In this document: one piece after another, positions 15,366 through 22,672 of the stretch
How positions within the stretch are numbered: position 1 is the stretch's first letter
How the letters are laid out: the number at the start of each line of letters is the position of its first letter
From: Opitutia bacterium UBA953
GTDB taxonomy: Bacteria > Verrucomicrobiota > Verrucomicrobiia > Opitutales > UBA953
Direction: 5' to 3'
Assembly (NCBI GenBank): GCA_002293125.1
Contig: DBCR01000023.1
Span: forward strand, 1-37,623
Length of the DNA stretch: 37,623 bases
Made by a program: the position numbers and the translations under genes
The notes under the pieces: generated by a model
Databases searched by the model: none
Seen by the model: only the letters and a program-made list of their open reading frames with translations
Told to the model about the DNA's origin: nothing

Positions 15366-16403
15366 TCAAATCCGCTCCAGTTTGATGGGGGTGGTCTTAC
15401 CCGAGGCGAACTGGGCGACGATCAGGCTGCCGTCGGGGTTGGCGATGACGTCGTGCGGGTGCAGGAAGACATCGGCGGTGTGTTTCATGGGCAGGAGCTT
15501 ACCGGCGGCATCGTACACGGGAGCTGAGCCGGCGATGTTCGAGACGACGCGGAGGTTCGCATCGAGGATCGAGAGGAAACCCCGGCTGTTGCGGTCCTTG
15601 GGCCAGTTGTCGGCGAGGTGGGCCACGACGTAATGCTGGCCCATGCGGCGGATCTGACGGGGGTTGCCGCCGGGGAGATCGGTCTGGGCGAGTTTCTTGC
15701 CGTCGAGGTCGAGGCGGAGGAGATACTGCTGATCGCTCATCGCGATGATCATCGTCTCGGACTGGTCGGCGACCGTATCGATCATGCCACCATGCGGGCC
15801 CCAGTGGACGATACCGCCTTCCGGGCCGCCGAGGAGCCGCTTGAACGTACCGTCGGCGGCGTAGTGTAGGATGTAGTCTTTGCCGTAACCATCGAGGACG
15901 TAGAACTCGCCATCGGCGCGATGCAGCGTCCAGGAGGGGCGGTAATCCGTCTCCTTGGCGTATTTGCCGGTATTCGCAGGCAGGCGCCATTCGCCGAGCT
16001 GTTGGCCGGAGAGGGCGAACCTCGTCACCGTGTGCAGGCTGAGGTCGGTGATGAAGAGGGTGGCATTATTCCGATAAGGCGCGAGCGAGAGACCGTGCGC
16101 GCCGGGGAACTTCGGGCCGGTCCATTTGTGCGCCAGCTTACCGGCATCGTCATAGAAGATGACGTTGTTGGCGACGTGATTGGTCAGCAGGACGATATGA
16201 CCGTCGTCCGTCCGGGCGAGGCCGTGGCAATCGTTGACTGGCGTTTTGTCATCGAGCACGCCCCAGCCGGGGACGACGCGATACTTGAAGTCGCCTTGGC
16301 CGAGGACTTCGGGCGACGTAGCCTGGGCGAAGGATCGTCCGACCGCGCCATACCAAGCTCCGGCGAGCAGGGCGTTCTTCAGGAGGGAGCGTCGGGTGAT
16401 CAT
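15366..16403 (-). CDS. Tat-exported six-bladed beta-propeller protein
   Basis: A 345-residue protein with a twin-arginine signal (MITRRSLLKNALLAG). Repeated strand motifs (DDGHIVLLTN, ATLFITDLSLHTVTRFALSGQ, EFYVLDGYGKDYILHYAADG, GSLIVAQFASG) indicate an NHL/SMP-30-like propeller. The pattern with HGLA, HGLS, HGGM and HPHDV at blade openings resembles proteins annotated as peptidylamidoglycolate lyase-like or 6-bladed beta-propeller proteins. Conserved histidines might bind a metal (inference). The start ATG overlaps the stop of the upstream TIM-barrel gene by 4 nt (16400-16403), indicating translational coupling. It is third in the 18574-10809 operon. Confidence 0.8.
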   Translation of the reverse strand: MITRRSLLKNALLAGAWYGAVGRSFAQATSPEVLGQGDFKYRVVPGWGVLDDKTPVNDCHGLARTDDGHIVLLTNHVANNVIFYDDAGKLAHKWTGPKFPGAHGLSLAPYRNNATLFITDLSLHTVTRFALSGQQLGEWRLPANTGKYAKETDYRPSWTLHRADGEFYVLDGYGKDYILHYAADGTFKRLLGGPEGGIVHWGPHGGMIDTVADQSETMIIAMSDQQYLLRLDLDGKKLAQTDLPGGNPRQIRRMGQHYVVAHLADNWPKDRNSRGFLSILDANLRVVSNIAGSAPVYDAAGKLLPMKHTADVFLHPHDVIANPDGSLIVAQFASGKTTPIKLERI

Positions 16404-17503
16404 TCTCTAGCCGAACGATAGGCTCGTCCGATGGCGTCGACTTTGGGCCATTCCTTCGCGATGCCACTCCAGGCGAACGTCATCACGCCCGTGGCGGGGG
16501 CCTTCAGTCCATGGCGGATGACCTCCGCGATCTCGCTCACCGGTACCCGCTCGCCCCAGTCCGAGGATTGCACGATGGGCCAGATGAACTTCTTTTCGCC
16601 GGGCTCGCCGCGGAGGCCCAGGAGTGCGCCGAGCTTGGCGCTCTGGCGCGAAATCCACGCAGGGTCGCCAGCATGACCGAAGCGGGCGTGGTAAGGCATG
16701 ATGCTGAAGACGTCGAGGTAGGGCGCCTGGGCGCGGAGATCGATGGCGAGCTTGTGACGGATGGCGCCGTCGCGCTCATCTTCACCCCAGGGGCAGTGGA
16801 AGGTGCCTAACAGGGCTCGTGGACGTGTGGCGTTCAGGATTTCGCGATACTCTCGCACCCAGTCCGTGAAGACGGCACATCGATAGGTGGTCCAACGGTC
16901 GCGATGTTCGCCGAGAAGGGAGGCGGCGGCTTGCGCCGGATCAGCGGGAAGGCGAATTCCCGTGGCGGCGGTGAAGCCGCGCAAGGCCTCTGGGCAGAAG
17001 TCCGTATCAGGAAGGTCGGGCTCCGCTTGTTCCCAGGCCGCGTGCGAGTGATGGTAGTCGAGCCAGATGCCGTCGATTTCGAATGCCTCCAGTACCCTGC
17101 GAAACTCCTGCATGCGGTCGCGACGATAACCTGCATGGTGAGCGCTCACGCCCTGCCAGCCAGAAGGGGCAGGAGAGGGACGTCCGTCCTTGCCGATGGG
17201 CGCGGCATCGGGATGATTCCGGAGAAACGACGCCAGATGCATCGAGTTGAACTCGGCATACACCTTCAGTCCGAGGTCTTGGTGGCGCTTAATTTGATCC
17301 GCCTTCAATCCGCCGGACCCAACCCAGACCGCATTGATGCCATAGTCGTCGGGCTTTTGTCCGCGCTCGAGAATCTGGTTGAGGAAACCGCCGTAGATGC
17401 CGGTGACGACGGGTCGCCTGTCCGGCGCGGTGGACGCGCAACCGCTGGCCAGACCTGCCGCAGCCGTGGCGACGGTCGAAAGAAAGTCGCGTCGGTCGAG
17501 CAT
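16400..17503 (-). CDS. Putative TIM-barrel glycoside hydrolase, Tat/lipoprotein signal
   Basis: A 367-residue protein. The N-terminus has a twin-arginine motif (DRRDFLST, 3-10) and a possible lipobox LASGC (Cys22; weak because Ala is at -3), so membrane anchoring is plausible. The barrel is recognisable from alternating strands such as LKVYAEF (79-85) and IDGIWLDYHH (143-152), with an Asp at a barrel-strand end, followed by FCPEALRGF. This layout resembles hypothetical glycosyl-hydrolase barrels (GHL families) that carry the catalytic acid after strand 4. Further strands are LLGTFHCPW, VFSIMPYH, KFIWPIVQ and GVMTFAWSG. The substrate is unknown. It lies 3 nt after the NHL gene's stop codon and overlaps the next gene by 4 nt. 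Confidence 0.7.
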   Translation of the reverse strand: MLDRRDFLSTVATAAAGLASGCASTAPDRRPVVTGIYGGFLNQILERGQKPDDYGINAVWVGSGGLKADQIKRHQDLGLKVYAEFNSMHLASFLRNHPDAAPIGKDGRPSPAPSGWQGVSAHHAGYRRDRMQEFRRVLEAFEIDGIWLDYHHSHAAWEQAEPDLPDTDFCPEALRGFTAATGIRLPADPAQAAASLLGEHRDRWTTYRCAVFTDWVREYREILNATRPRALLGTFHCPWGEDERDGAIRHKLAIDLRAQAPYLDVFSIMPYHARFGHAGDPAWISRQSAKLGALLGLRGEPGEKKFIWPIVQSSDWGERVPVSEIAEVIRHGLKAPATGVMTFAWSGIAKEWPKVDAIGRAYRSARE

Positions 17504-17506
17504 GGC

Positions 17507-18574
17507 TTAGGGGCGGAGGACGCGCAGACGGTGATTCTCGGAGTCGCCGACAAAGACGGCGCCATCCTTGTCGACCCAGATACCGTGGGGTCGGGCGAGG
17601 CCGCACTTCAGCGGGTCGCCGTCAGGGCCGTCATGCTTGGCGCCCGTGCCGATCTTGAGTTCGAGATTACCCGTCTTGGCGTCGACCATGCGGATGGAGT
17701 GGGATTCGGTGTCGACCAGCCAAGCGTTGCCTTGGGCGTCGATGGCCACGCCCTTGGGGCCGCTGAGGGTGGCGAGCTTGGCCGGTCCGCCGTTGCCGGT
17801 GAAGCCCTTCTTGCCCGTGCCGGCGATGTGCGTGATCTTGTCGTTCTTGAGGTCGAGCTTGAAGACCTGATTTCCTTCGCGGGTGCAGACCCAGAGGTTG
17901 CCGGCGGCATCGAAGTCGATGGAGCGCGGGCCCTTGAGCGGCGTGCCCTTGACCGGAGCGCCATCGGGGGTGACGCCGGGCTTGCCCGTGCCGGCGATGG
18001 TCGTGATCACCTTCGTCTTCATGTCGACCTTGCGGATGACGTGGTTGCCGATGTCGCAGATGAAGAGGTCGCCGTTCGCGTCGAACTGGATGCTGTGCGG
18101 CTGCTTGAGTTGAGCTTGGTCGGCCTGACCGCCGTCGCCGGCGTAGCCTGGCTTGCCCGTGCCGACGACCGTCGTGATGATGCCCGTCTTGGTGTCGATC
18201 TTGCGGACGGCGTGGTTCTGCATGTCCACGATGAAGAGATTGCCGCGCTTCGGTCCGAAGCGGAGTTCGTGGGGCAGGTTGAACGTCGCGGCGGTGGCCG
18301 GACCACCGTCGCCGGTAAAGCCAGCTTTACCCGTGCCGGCGATGAGCGTGATCTTACCATCCTTGTCGACGCGGCGGATACGCTGGCCGCCGTATTCACA
18401 ATACCAGATGGCACCGTCCGGACCGCGGATGACGCCAAAAGGGTCGTTCATCGTCGCGCGGGTGGCAGGGCCGCCATCGCCCGAGTATCCCTTTTCACCG
18501 TTACCAGCGAAGGTCGAGACAGACGCGGCCGAAAGCGAAGCCGCGGCCAGGAGGGGAAGAAGGCGGAGGAGCAT
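17507..18574 (-). CDS. Exported NHL-repeat beta-propeller protein
   Basis: A 355-residue protein from the ATG at 18574 (MLLRLLPLLAAASLSAAS, Sec signal); an upstream in-frame ATG at 18697 only adds translated repeats. Six copies of a loop motif close to AGTGKxGxxGDGGPAxxA mark NHL blades, each followed by strands like GNLFIVDMQNHAVRKID. This is the serine/threonine-kinase/SMP-30-type NHL propeller seen in many envelope proteins, usually a binding scaffold or a lyase/lactonase-like barrel. No catalytic set is visible. It is the first gene of the probable five-gene operon, with the TIM-barrel gene 3 nt downstream. The leader is extremely C/T-rich on the coding strand. Confidence 0.85.
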   Translation of the reverse strand: MLLRLLPLLAAASLSAASVSTFAGNGEKGYSGDGGPATRATMNDPFGVIRGPDGAIWYCEYGGQRIRRVDKDGKITLIAGTGKAGFTGDGGPATAATFNLPHELRFGPKRGNLFIVDMQNHAVRKIDTKTGIITTVVGTGKPGYAGDGGQADQAQLKQPHSIQFDANGDLFICDIGNHVIRKVDMKTKVITTIAGTGKPGVTPDGAPVKGTPLKGPRSIDFDAAGNLWVCTREGNQVFKLDLKNDKITHIAGTGKKGFTGNGGPAKLATLSGPKGVAIDAQGNAWLVDTESHSIRMVDAKTGNLELKIGTGAKHDGPDGDPLKCGLARPHGIWVDKDGAVFVGDSENHRLRVLRP

Positions 18575-18647
18575 GGACTTTAGGGAGAGGGGGAGGGGTT
18601 GGGGTAGGCAGGGATTAGGTTGAAAGGGGAGAGAGTGCAAAGGTGAA

Positions 18648-18664
18648 CGCGTGCGGAGCACGCG
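18648..18664. repeat. Perfect CGCGTGC-GGA-GCACGCG hairpin
   Basis: A 7-bp stem with a 3-nt loop, placed between AGGTGAAC-type units and the ACGTGG octads. A shorter copy with a 5-bp stem is at 21078-21090 in the same position. Confidence 0.75.
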
Positions 18665-18671
18665 AGGGGAG

Positions 18672-18703
18672 ACGTGGGCATGGTGACAAGTGGACACGGG
18701 GAG
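18672..18703 (-). repeat. Four ACGTGGGC-type octads upstream of the NHL operon
   Basis: ACGTGGGC, ATGGTGAC, then AAGTGGAC and ACGGGGAG at exact 8-nt spacing. Confidence 0.75.
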
Positions 18704-18710
18704 AGACAGC

Positions 18711-18789
18711 GCTCAAGGGGAGACCGGATGATTAGCTGGGGTGCATTATATCCGCAGCAAACTTTCCGGTTTCTGGTCTCCCTCTGAGC
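18711..18789. terminator. Common hairpin after the SMP-30 gene
   Basis: GCTCAAGGGGAGACC (18711-18725) pairs with 18775-18789 at 13 of 15 positions. The loop contains ATCCGCAGCAAACTT, shared with the copies at 26806 and, in part, 20069. It lies about 30 nt after the SMP-30 stop codon in its transcription direction. Confidence 0.65.
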
Positions 18790-18820
18790 CTTGTGCTTCT
18801 AGCCCTAGCCCTGCCTCGCC

Positions 18821-19714
18821 TTACTTCCCAAATCCTTCGCCGGCAGTCTTGGATTTGACCAGATAGGCGCCGGTGCGGGCGGTGACGAAGAGGGTCGTGC
18901 CGTCGACGCCGCCGAACTTCATATTGGAAGGGCTTTCAGGGAAGGGGATGAGGCCGATCTGGTTAGCGTCGGCGTCATGCACGGCGAGGCCTTCCTTGGC
19001 GGTGGTGTAGAGGCGGCCGCGGGCGTCGACGGCGAGACCGTCGCTGCCGACCTTGGCGGCGACCTTGGGGTCGGACAGGGTGCCGTCCGCGTTAATCTTG
19101 GCGGTCTTGCAGACGGGGCCGTCGGTCCACCAGATCTGCTTGCCGCCGGAAGTGCCGACCACGCCGTTGGGGGCTTCGACGCCCACGGCCTTGCCGACAT
19201 TCGTCACCGACTTACCATCGGCGGAGATCCGGCAGAGCGTTCCGTTGAGGATGTTCTCCGGGATGGCGTCCTTCTTGGCCTTGGAGGGACGGAGCTTCGG
19301 CAGCGTGAAGTAGATGTCGCCATTCGGGGCGAGCCAGAGGTCGTTCGGGGCGGTGAGCTTCTGGCCGTCGCAGCTGTCGGCGAGGATGGTCTCGGTGCCG
19401 TCCTTGTCGCGACGCACGATGGCGCGCTTGTCGATCTCGCAGAAGATCAGGCGGCCCTGCGGGTCGACGACGATACCGTTGGAGCGCGACTTGCGGTCGA
19501 GGAAGAGCTTGCTGCCGCCTTCGGCCGTCCAGCGCTGCATGTTGTTGCTCGGGATGTCCGAGAAATAGAACGCCTTCTCCTGCGGATGCCAGGCCGGGCC
19601 TTCGGTGAACTTATAACCTTCGCCGACCTTCTTCGCGGGACTGGCGTTGAAGACTTCGGCTGCGGAGGCGAACGAGGCGGAGAACAGGGCAGCGGTCAGG
19701 AGCAGGGAGCGCAT
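18821..19714 (-). CDS. SMP-30/gluconolactonase family protein, exported
   Basis: A 298-residue protein from the ATG at 19714 (MRSLLLTAALFSASFASAAE, Sec signal); the in-frame extension to 19828 is repeat-derived. It is a six-bladed propeller with metal-site residues recognisable by motif: Glu38 (FTEGPAWH), Asn124 (APNDLWL), Asn183 (APNGVV) and Asp225 (GSDGLAVD). These match the Ca/Zn-binding Glu-Asn-Asp set of gluconolactonase/SMP-30 enzymes, so sugar lactone hydrolysis in the periplasm is likely. That would fit an oxidative sugar pathway in which lactones form from oxidised sugars. It is monocistronic. Heptads and then octads fill its leader. Confidence 0.85.
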   Translation of the reverse strand: MRSLLLTAALFSASFASAAEVFNASPAKKVGEGYKFTEGPAWHPQEKAFYFSDIPSNNMQRWTAEGGSKLFLDRKSRSNGIVVDPQGRLIFCEIDKRAIVRRDKDGTETILADSCDGQKLTAPNDLWLAPNGDIYFTLPKLRPSKAKKDAIPENILNGTLCRISADGKSVTNVGKAVGVEAPNGVVGTSGGKQIWWTDGPVCKTAKINADGTLSDPKVAAKVGSDGLAVDARGRLYTTAKEGLAVHDADANQIGLIPFPESPSNMKFGGVDGTTLFVTARTGAYLVKSKTAGEGFGK

Positions 19715-19733
19715 GGGGGTGGGGTGAACGAAA

Positions 19734-19805
19734 GATGGAAGATGAACGATGGGGGATAAAGGATGAAACACGTCGAGGATACGAGGACTCGAGGTCTGGA
19801 GAAGG
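19734..19805 (-). repeat. GATGAAN heptads then GAGGNNNN octads in the SMP-30 leader
   Basis: Five heptads (GATGGAA, GATGAAC, then GATGGGG, GATAAAG, GATGAAA) at 19734-19768. Octads GAGGATAC, GAGGACTC and GAGGTCTG follow at 19775-19798. The heptad type matches 5888-5929 and the octad type matches 28936-28975. Confidence 0.8.
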
Positions 19806-19853
19806 GGGTAGGGTCGGGACCGCGTCACGACATAGCTGGTTCGTCACGTTTCA

Positions 19854-19887
19854 GGTGGCGGGTGGCAGCTCCGGGTGGCAGGTGGCG
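19854..19887 (+). repeat. GGTGGCR heptad array
   Basis: Units are GGTGGCG, GGTGGCA, one 6-nt unit, then GGTGGCA and GGTGGCG. It is the reverse-complement counterpart of the CCCGCCA heptads at 6087 and 7795. Confidence 0.75.
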
Positions 19888-19900
19888 GTAAGGGGTGGTC

Positions 19901-20104
19901 GCTCAAGGGGCAACCGGAGACCGGATGATCGGCTTGGGCATGGGTAGGGACGTGATTGCCATCACGTCCGTGGGCGGACGGATATCGAAAGAATCGGCGA
20001 CTTTGCCCGGCCCGACGCACGCACCGATGCGAAAGGCGTTCATGGCAATGACCGCCCTACCTCAGACCGCAGCACACCCCCCGGTTTCCGGTCTCCCTTT
20101 GCGC
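19901..20104. repeat. Common hairpin split by a palindromic element
   Basis: The left arm is 19901-19924 and the right arm 20081-20104 (CCGGTTTCCGGTCTCCCTTT). The loop has been replaced by the GGTAGGG element at 19943-20061. The right arm lies about 24 nt beyond the ThuA stop codon. Confidence 0.65.
19943..20061. repeat. 119-bp palindromic element with GGTAGGG/CCCTACC ends
   Basis: It contains perfect hairpins CGTGAT-TGCC-ATCACG and CGTCCG-TGGG-CGGACG near the left end and GCCCGGCCCGACGCACG centrally. It is a full-length relative of 10631-10748 in the opposite orientation. No reading frame or transposase. Confidence 0.75.
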
Positions 20105-20127
20105 CGGGTGCTTCTACCCTATGTCGT

Positions 20128-21006
20128 TTACCTCCCTGCCGCCCAGCGAATCGCATTCTCCACGACCTTGATATTCTCGGGCTGCTTGAAGATGGGATAG
20201 GTCTCGTGGCCGGGGCGGTAGTAGAAGACCTTGCCCTGGCCGACCTGCCAGGTGATCCCGCTACGGAAATATTCTCCTTTGTCCCAGCGTTCTTCGAAGA
20301 CCACTTCATCGGGCACCGGGATGTGGAAGGGTTCGCCATACATCTCGGTCTGCGGGATGTCCCATTTCGCCGGTAGTCCGGCGGCGATCGGGTGGGCGGG
20401 CTTGACCGTGGTGACATGTCCCGGGGCGCCGTCGTTACGGTAGGCCGGGAACACGCACTGCGGCAGAGTCAATGTGTAGGTATTGCCCTCGCGTTTCACC
20501 GAAGGAGTCATCGGTGCGCCGGCCTTCACGCCCTTGTAGTAGGGGGCTTCGTTGACGAAGACCCACTTGGCGGCGGCGCGTTCTTCGGGGGTGAGCTGCT
20601 TGAGCGCATCAGCCTTAGAACGCTCCTGCATGAGGCGGACGAACGGCTTGGCCCAATGGGCGGAGTGTAGGGCGATGAAGCCGAGCTTGCCGGCCTGCAC
20701 GCGCTTCACGATGGCGTCGACGCGGGCGTCGTCCTGTTCCTTCACCTTGCGGTGGCACCAGAAGACGAGCACGTCGGCCTGGTCAAGGGCCGCGTCGCTC
20801 AGGCCTTGGTCGGCATCGGCGAGGCGGGCGGTCTTGACGACGAGATCCTGGTTCTTCGCGAGTTCTCCGGCCAACGTCTCACCGAGGAACTTATCGCCGT
20901 AACCCTGCGACTGTTGGGGTTGCTGTTCGTCCCAGACCAGCACGCGGATCGGCTTAGGATCGGCCGCGAGAGCGAAGAAGGGCAGGAGGGCGAGGAGAAG
21001 GCGCAT
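20128..21006 (-). CDS. ThuA-family protein, exported (copy 1)
   Basis: A 292-residue protein with a short Sec signal (MRLLLALLPFFALAA). It has the ThuA/flavodoxin-like fold: IRVLVWDEQ strand 1, ADVLVFWCH (78-86), LGFIALHSAH (113-122), and the C-terminal GQGKVFYYRPGHETYP followed by a helix ending AIRWAAGR. ThuA was named from trehalose utilisation in Sinorhizobium, where ThuA/ThuB handle keto-sugar intermediates; the exported PVC homologues are uncharacterised. Presumably it acts on a sugar or sugar-derived substrate in the periplasm (inference). It is monocistronic. Its leader contains two array types and a hairpin. Confidence 0.82.
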   Translation of the reverse strand: MRLLLALLPFFALAADPKPIRVLVWDEQQPQQSQGYGDKFLGETLAGELAKNQDLVVKTARLADADQGLSDAALDQADVLVFWCHRKVKEQDDARVDAIVKRVQAGKLGFIALHSAHWAKPFVRLMQERSKADALKQLTPEERAAAKWVFVNEAPYYKGVKAGAPMTPSVKREGNTYTLTLPQCVFPAYRNDGAPGHVTTVKPAHPIAAGLPAKWDIPQTEMYGEPFHIPVPDEVVFEERWDKGEYFRSGITWQVGQGKVFYYRPGHETYPIFKQPENIKVVENAIRWAAGR

Positions 21007-21016
21007 GGCTACGTGA

Positions 21017-21090
21017 GATGACAGATGACGGATGTCAGATTACTAAGTGCAAAGGTGCAAAAGTGCAAAGGTGAACCCGTGCGGAGCACG
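21017..21090 (-). repeat. Heptads, octads and hairpin in the ThuA leader
   Basis: Three GATGWCR heptads (21017-21037), four octads AAGTGCAA, AGGTGCAA, then AAGTGCAA and AGGTGAAC (21045-21076), and the hairpin CGTGC-GGA-GCACG (21078-21090). Confidence 0.8.
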
Positions 21091-21100
21091 CGAGGTGCGA

Positions 21101-21250
21101 GTGGGCACGGTGACACGTGGACAAGGGGAATGAGAGGGCTTAAGGGCAGCCCAGATGATTGGTAGGGGTGCATGATATCCCCAGCTAACTTCCCGGTTTC
21201 CGGTCTCCCTTTGTGTGATATGCCCCTTGTCCACGTGTCACCTTGCCCGC
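21101..21250. repeat. Concentric inverted repeat with a 28-nt outer stem
   Basis: 21101-21128 pairs with 21223-21250 at 26 of 28 positions (20 consecutive). Both arms are octad arrays of the ACGTGG type. Inside are the hairpin GGGCT-TAAGGGC-AGCCC (21136-21152) and the right half of the common hairpin (21192-21213). The octads continue to the stop codon of the DUF1501 gene at 21265. Confidence 0.8.
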
Positions 21251-21264
21251 GTGTCCCCATGTCG

Positions 21265-22671
21265 TCACGCAATTATCTCGCGGACGACACTCCCATGCAC
21301 ATCCGTCAGGCGGAAATCACGGCCGCCGAAACGATAGGTGAGTTTCTCGTGGTCGATGCCGAGCTGGTGGAGGATCGTGGCCCAGAAATCGTAGACGGTG
21401 AGCGGCTTATCGACGGCGTAGTAGCCCAGCTCGTCGGTCGCGCCGAAGACAGTGCCGGGCTTGAAGCCGCCACCGGCCACCCAGAGGCTGAAGCCGTAGG
21501 GGTTGTGGTCGCGTCCACTGCCACCCTGGGAGAAGGGTGTGCGGCCGAACTCGCCGGAGAAGATGACGATGGTACTATCGAGGAGTCCACGCTGCTTGAG
21601 ATCCTTCAGAAGCGCGGCAATCGGCTGGTCGACCTGGTGGGCCATCATGCCGTGACCCTTGACGATGTCGCCGTGGTGGTCCCACGGATTCGCCGCGTTG
21701 CCACCGCCGAGGTTGCCGGAGAGGCAGCTGAGCTCGACGAAGCGGACGCCTTTCTCCACGAGTCTTCGCGCGAGCAAGGCCTGACGAGCGTAGCCGGCGG
21801 TAAGCTTGTCGGGCGAATCGATGCCGTACATCGCCTTGGTCGCTTCGGTTTCGCCGCTGAGGTCGCAGATCTCGGGCACGGCGGCCTGCATGCGGTAGGC
21901 GGTCTCGTAATTACGGATGGCGGCTTCGACCTGCGGCTCGCGGGACGCTTCGGCGAAGGCCTGGTCGACCTCGTTGATGAAACCGAGACGTCGACGCTGG
22001 GCGGCGTCGGCTTCGCCGGGCTTGATGTTGGCGAGGGGCAGGGCGCCATCGGCCTTGATGATGGAAGCCTGATGCTGGCCAGGAAGATAGCCGTTGTTGA
22101 AGACGCCCACGCCGCCGTGCGGGATACCGGCGTTGCCGCTCTGCAGGACCACGAAGCCCGGGAGGTTCTGGTTCTCGCTGCCGAGGCCGTAGTTGAGCCA
22201 GGCGCCGGCGCTGGGGTGTCCCATGAACGGGAAGCCGGTATGGAAGAAGTAGTTCCCTTGGGCGTGTTCGCTGACCTTGCTCGTCATCGAACGGATGACC
22301 GTGAGGTCGTCGGCGCAGTTGGCGATCTGCGGGAAGAGGTTCGTCATCTCGATGCCGGACTGGCCGTAGCGCTTGGCTTCCCACGGGGTGCCCATGATAT
22401 CTCCGTTGTTGTTGAAGACCGTGCGTTGGACCGGCACCGGCATCGGTTTTCCGTTCAGTTTGGTCAGGGCGGCCTTGGGGTCGAAGGAGTCGACGTGCGA
22501 GACGCCGCCAGACATGTAGCAGAAGATGACGTTCTTGGCCTTGGCCTTGAGCGGGCGCTTGCCGGAGGTCTCGGCGCCGAAGGCGGGAGTGGAGAGCAGG
22601 CTGGACAGGGCGATGCCACCAAAGCCCAGGGAGCAGCGGCGGAGCAGTTCGCGGCGGGTAAGCGGGTGCAT
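21265..22671 (-). CDS. DUF1501 protein, Tat-exported
   Basis: A 468-residue DUF1501 protein. The twin-arginine signal TRRELLRRCSLGFGG begins at residue 5, so the ATG at 22671 is well supported. Visible family blocks are FCYMSGGVSHVDSFDPK, IFSGEFGRTPFSQGG and the C-terminal VYDFWATILHQLGIDHEKLTYRFGGRDFRLTD (these last two also occur nearly unchanged in the other two copies). DUF1501 proteins share the sulfatase/alkaline phosphatase fold but their activity is unknown. The start lies 1 nt after the stop of the 1307-residue PSCyt partner. The stop codon is followed directly by ACGTGG-type octads, as in the third copy (34235). Confidence 0.85.
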   Translation of the reverse strand: MHPLTRRELLRRCSLGFGGIALSSLLSTPAFGAETSGKRPLKAKAKNVIFCYMSGGVSHVDSFDPKAALTKLNGKPMPVPVQRTVFNNNGDIMGTPWEAKRYGQSGIEMTNLFPQIANCADDLTVIRSMTSKVSEHAQGNYFFHTGFPFMGHPSAGAWLNYGLGSENQNLPGFVVLQSGNAGIPHGGVGVFNNGYLPGQHQASIIKADGALPLANIKPGEADAAQRRRLGFINEVDQAFAEASREPQVEAAIRNYETAYRMQAAVPEICDLSGETEATKAMYGIDSPDKLTAGYARQALLARRLVEKGVRFVELSCLSGNLGGGNAANPWDHHGDIVKGHGMMAHQVDQPIAALLKDLKQRGLLDSTIVIFSGEFGRTPFSQGGSGRDHNPYGFSLWVAGGGFKPGTVFGATDELGYYAVDKPLTVYDFWATILHQLGIDHEKLTYRFGGRDFRLTDVHGSVVREIIA

Positions 22672-22672
22672 G

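Larger units (their letters stand above)
19715..20127. other. 413-bp intergenic repeat mosaic
   Basis: No gene. From the SMP-30 start outward it holds GATGAAN heptads (19734-19768), GAGGNNNN octads (19775-19805), a solo GGTAGGGTCGG end (19807-19817), GGTGGCR heptads (19854-19887), and the common hairpin (19901-20104) with a 119-bp palindromic element in its loop. Confidence 0.7.

Noticed and set aside
16904..18583. Plus-strand frame of 559 codons
   Set aside because: It is antisense to the TIM-barrel and NHL genes. Its apparent Asp/Gly/Val repeats are the mirror of the NHL repeats.
18711..18789. Classical rho-independent terminator
   Set aside because: The stem is strong, but no run of T follows on either strand here or at the sister copies. 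Termination is only inferred from position.
21045..21076. CRISPR array
   Set aside because: Repeats of 7 or 8 nt with no spacers of regular length, and no cas genes.
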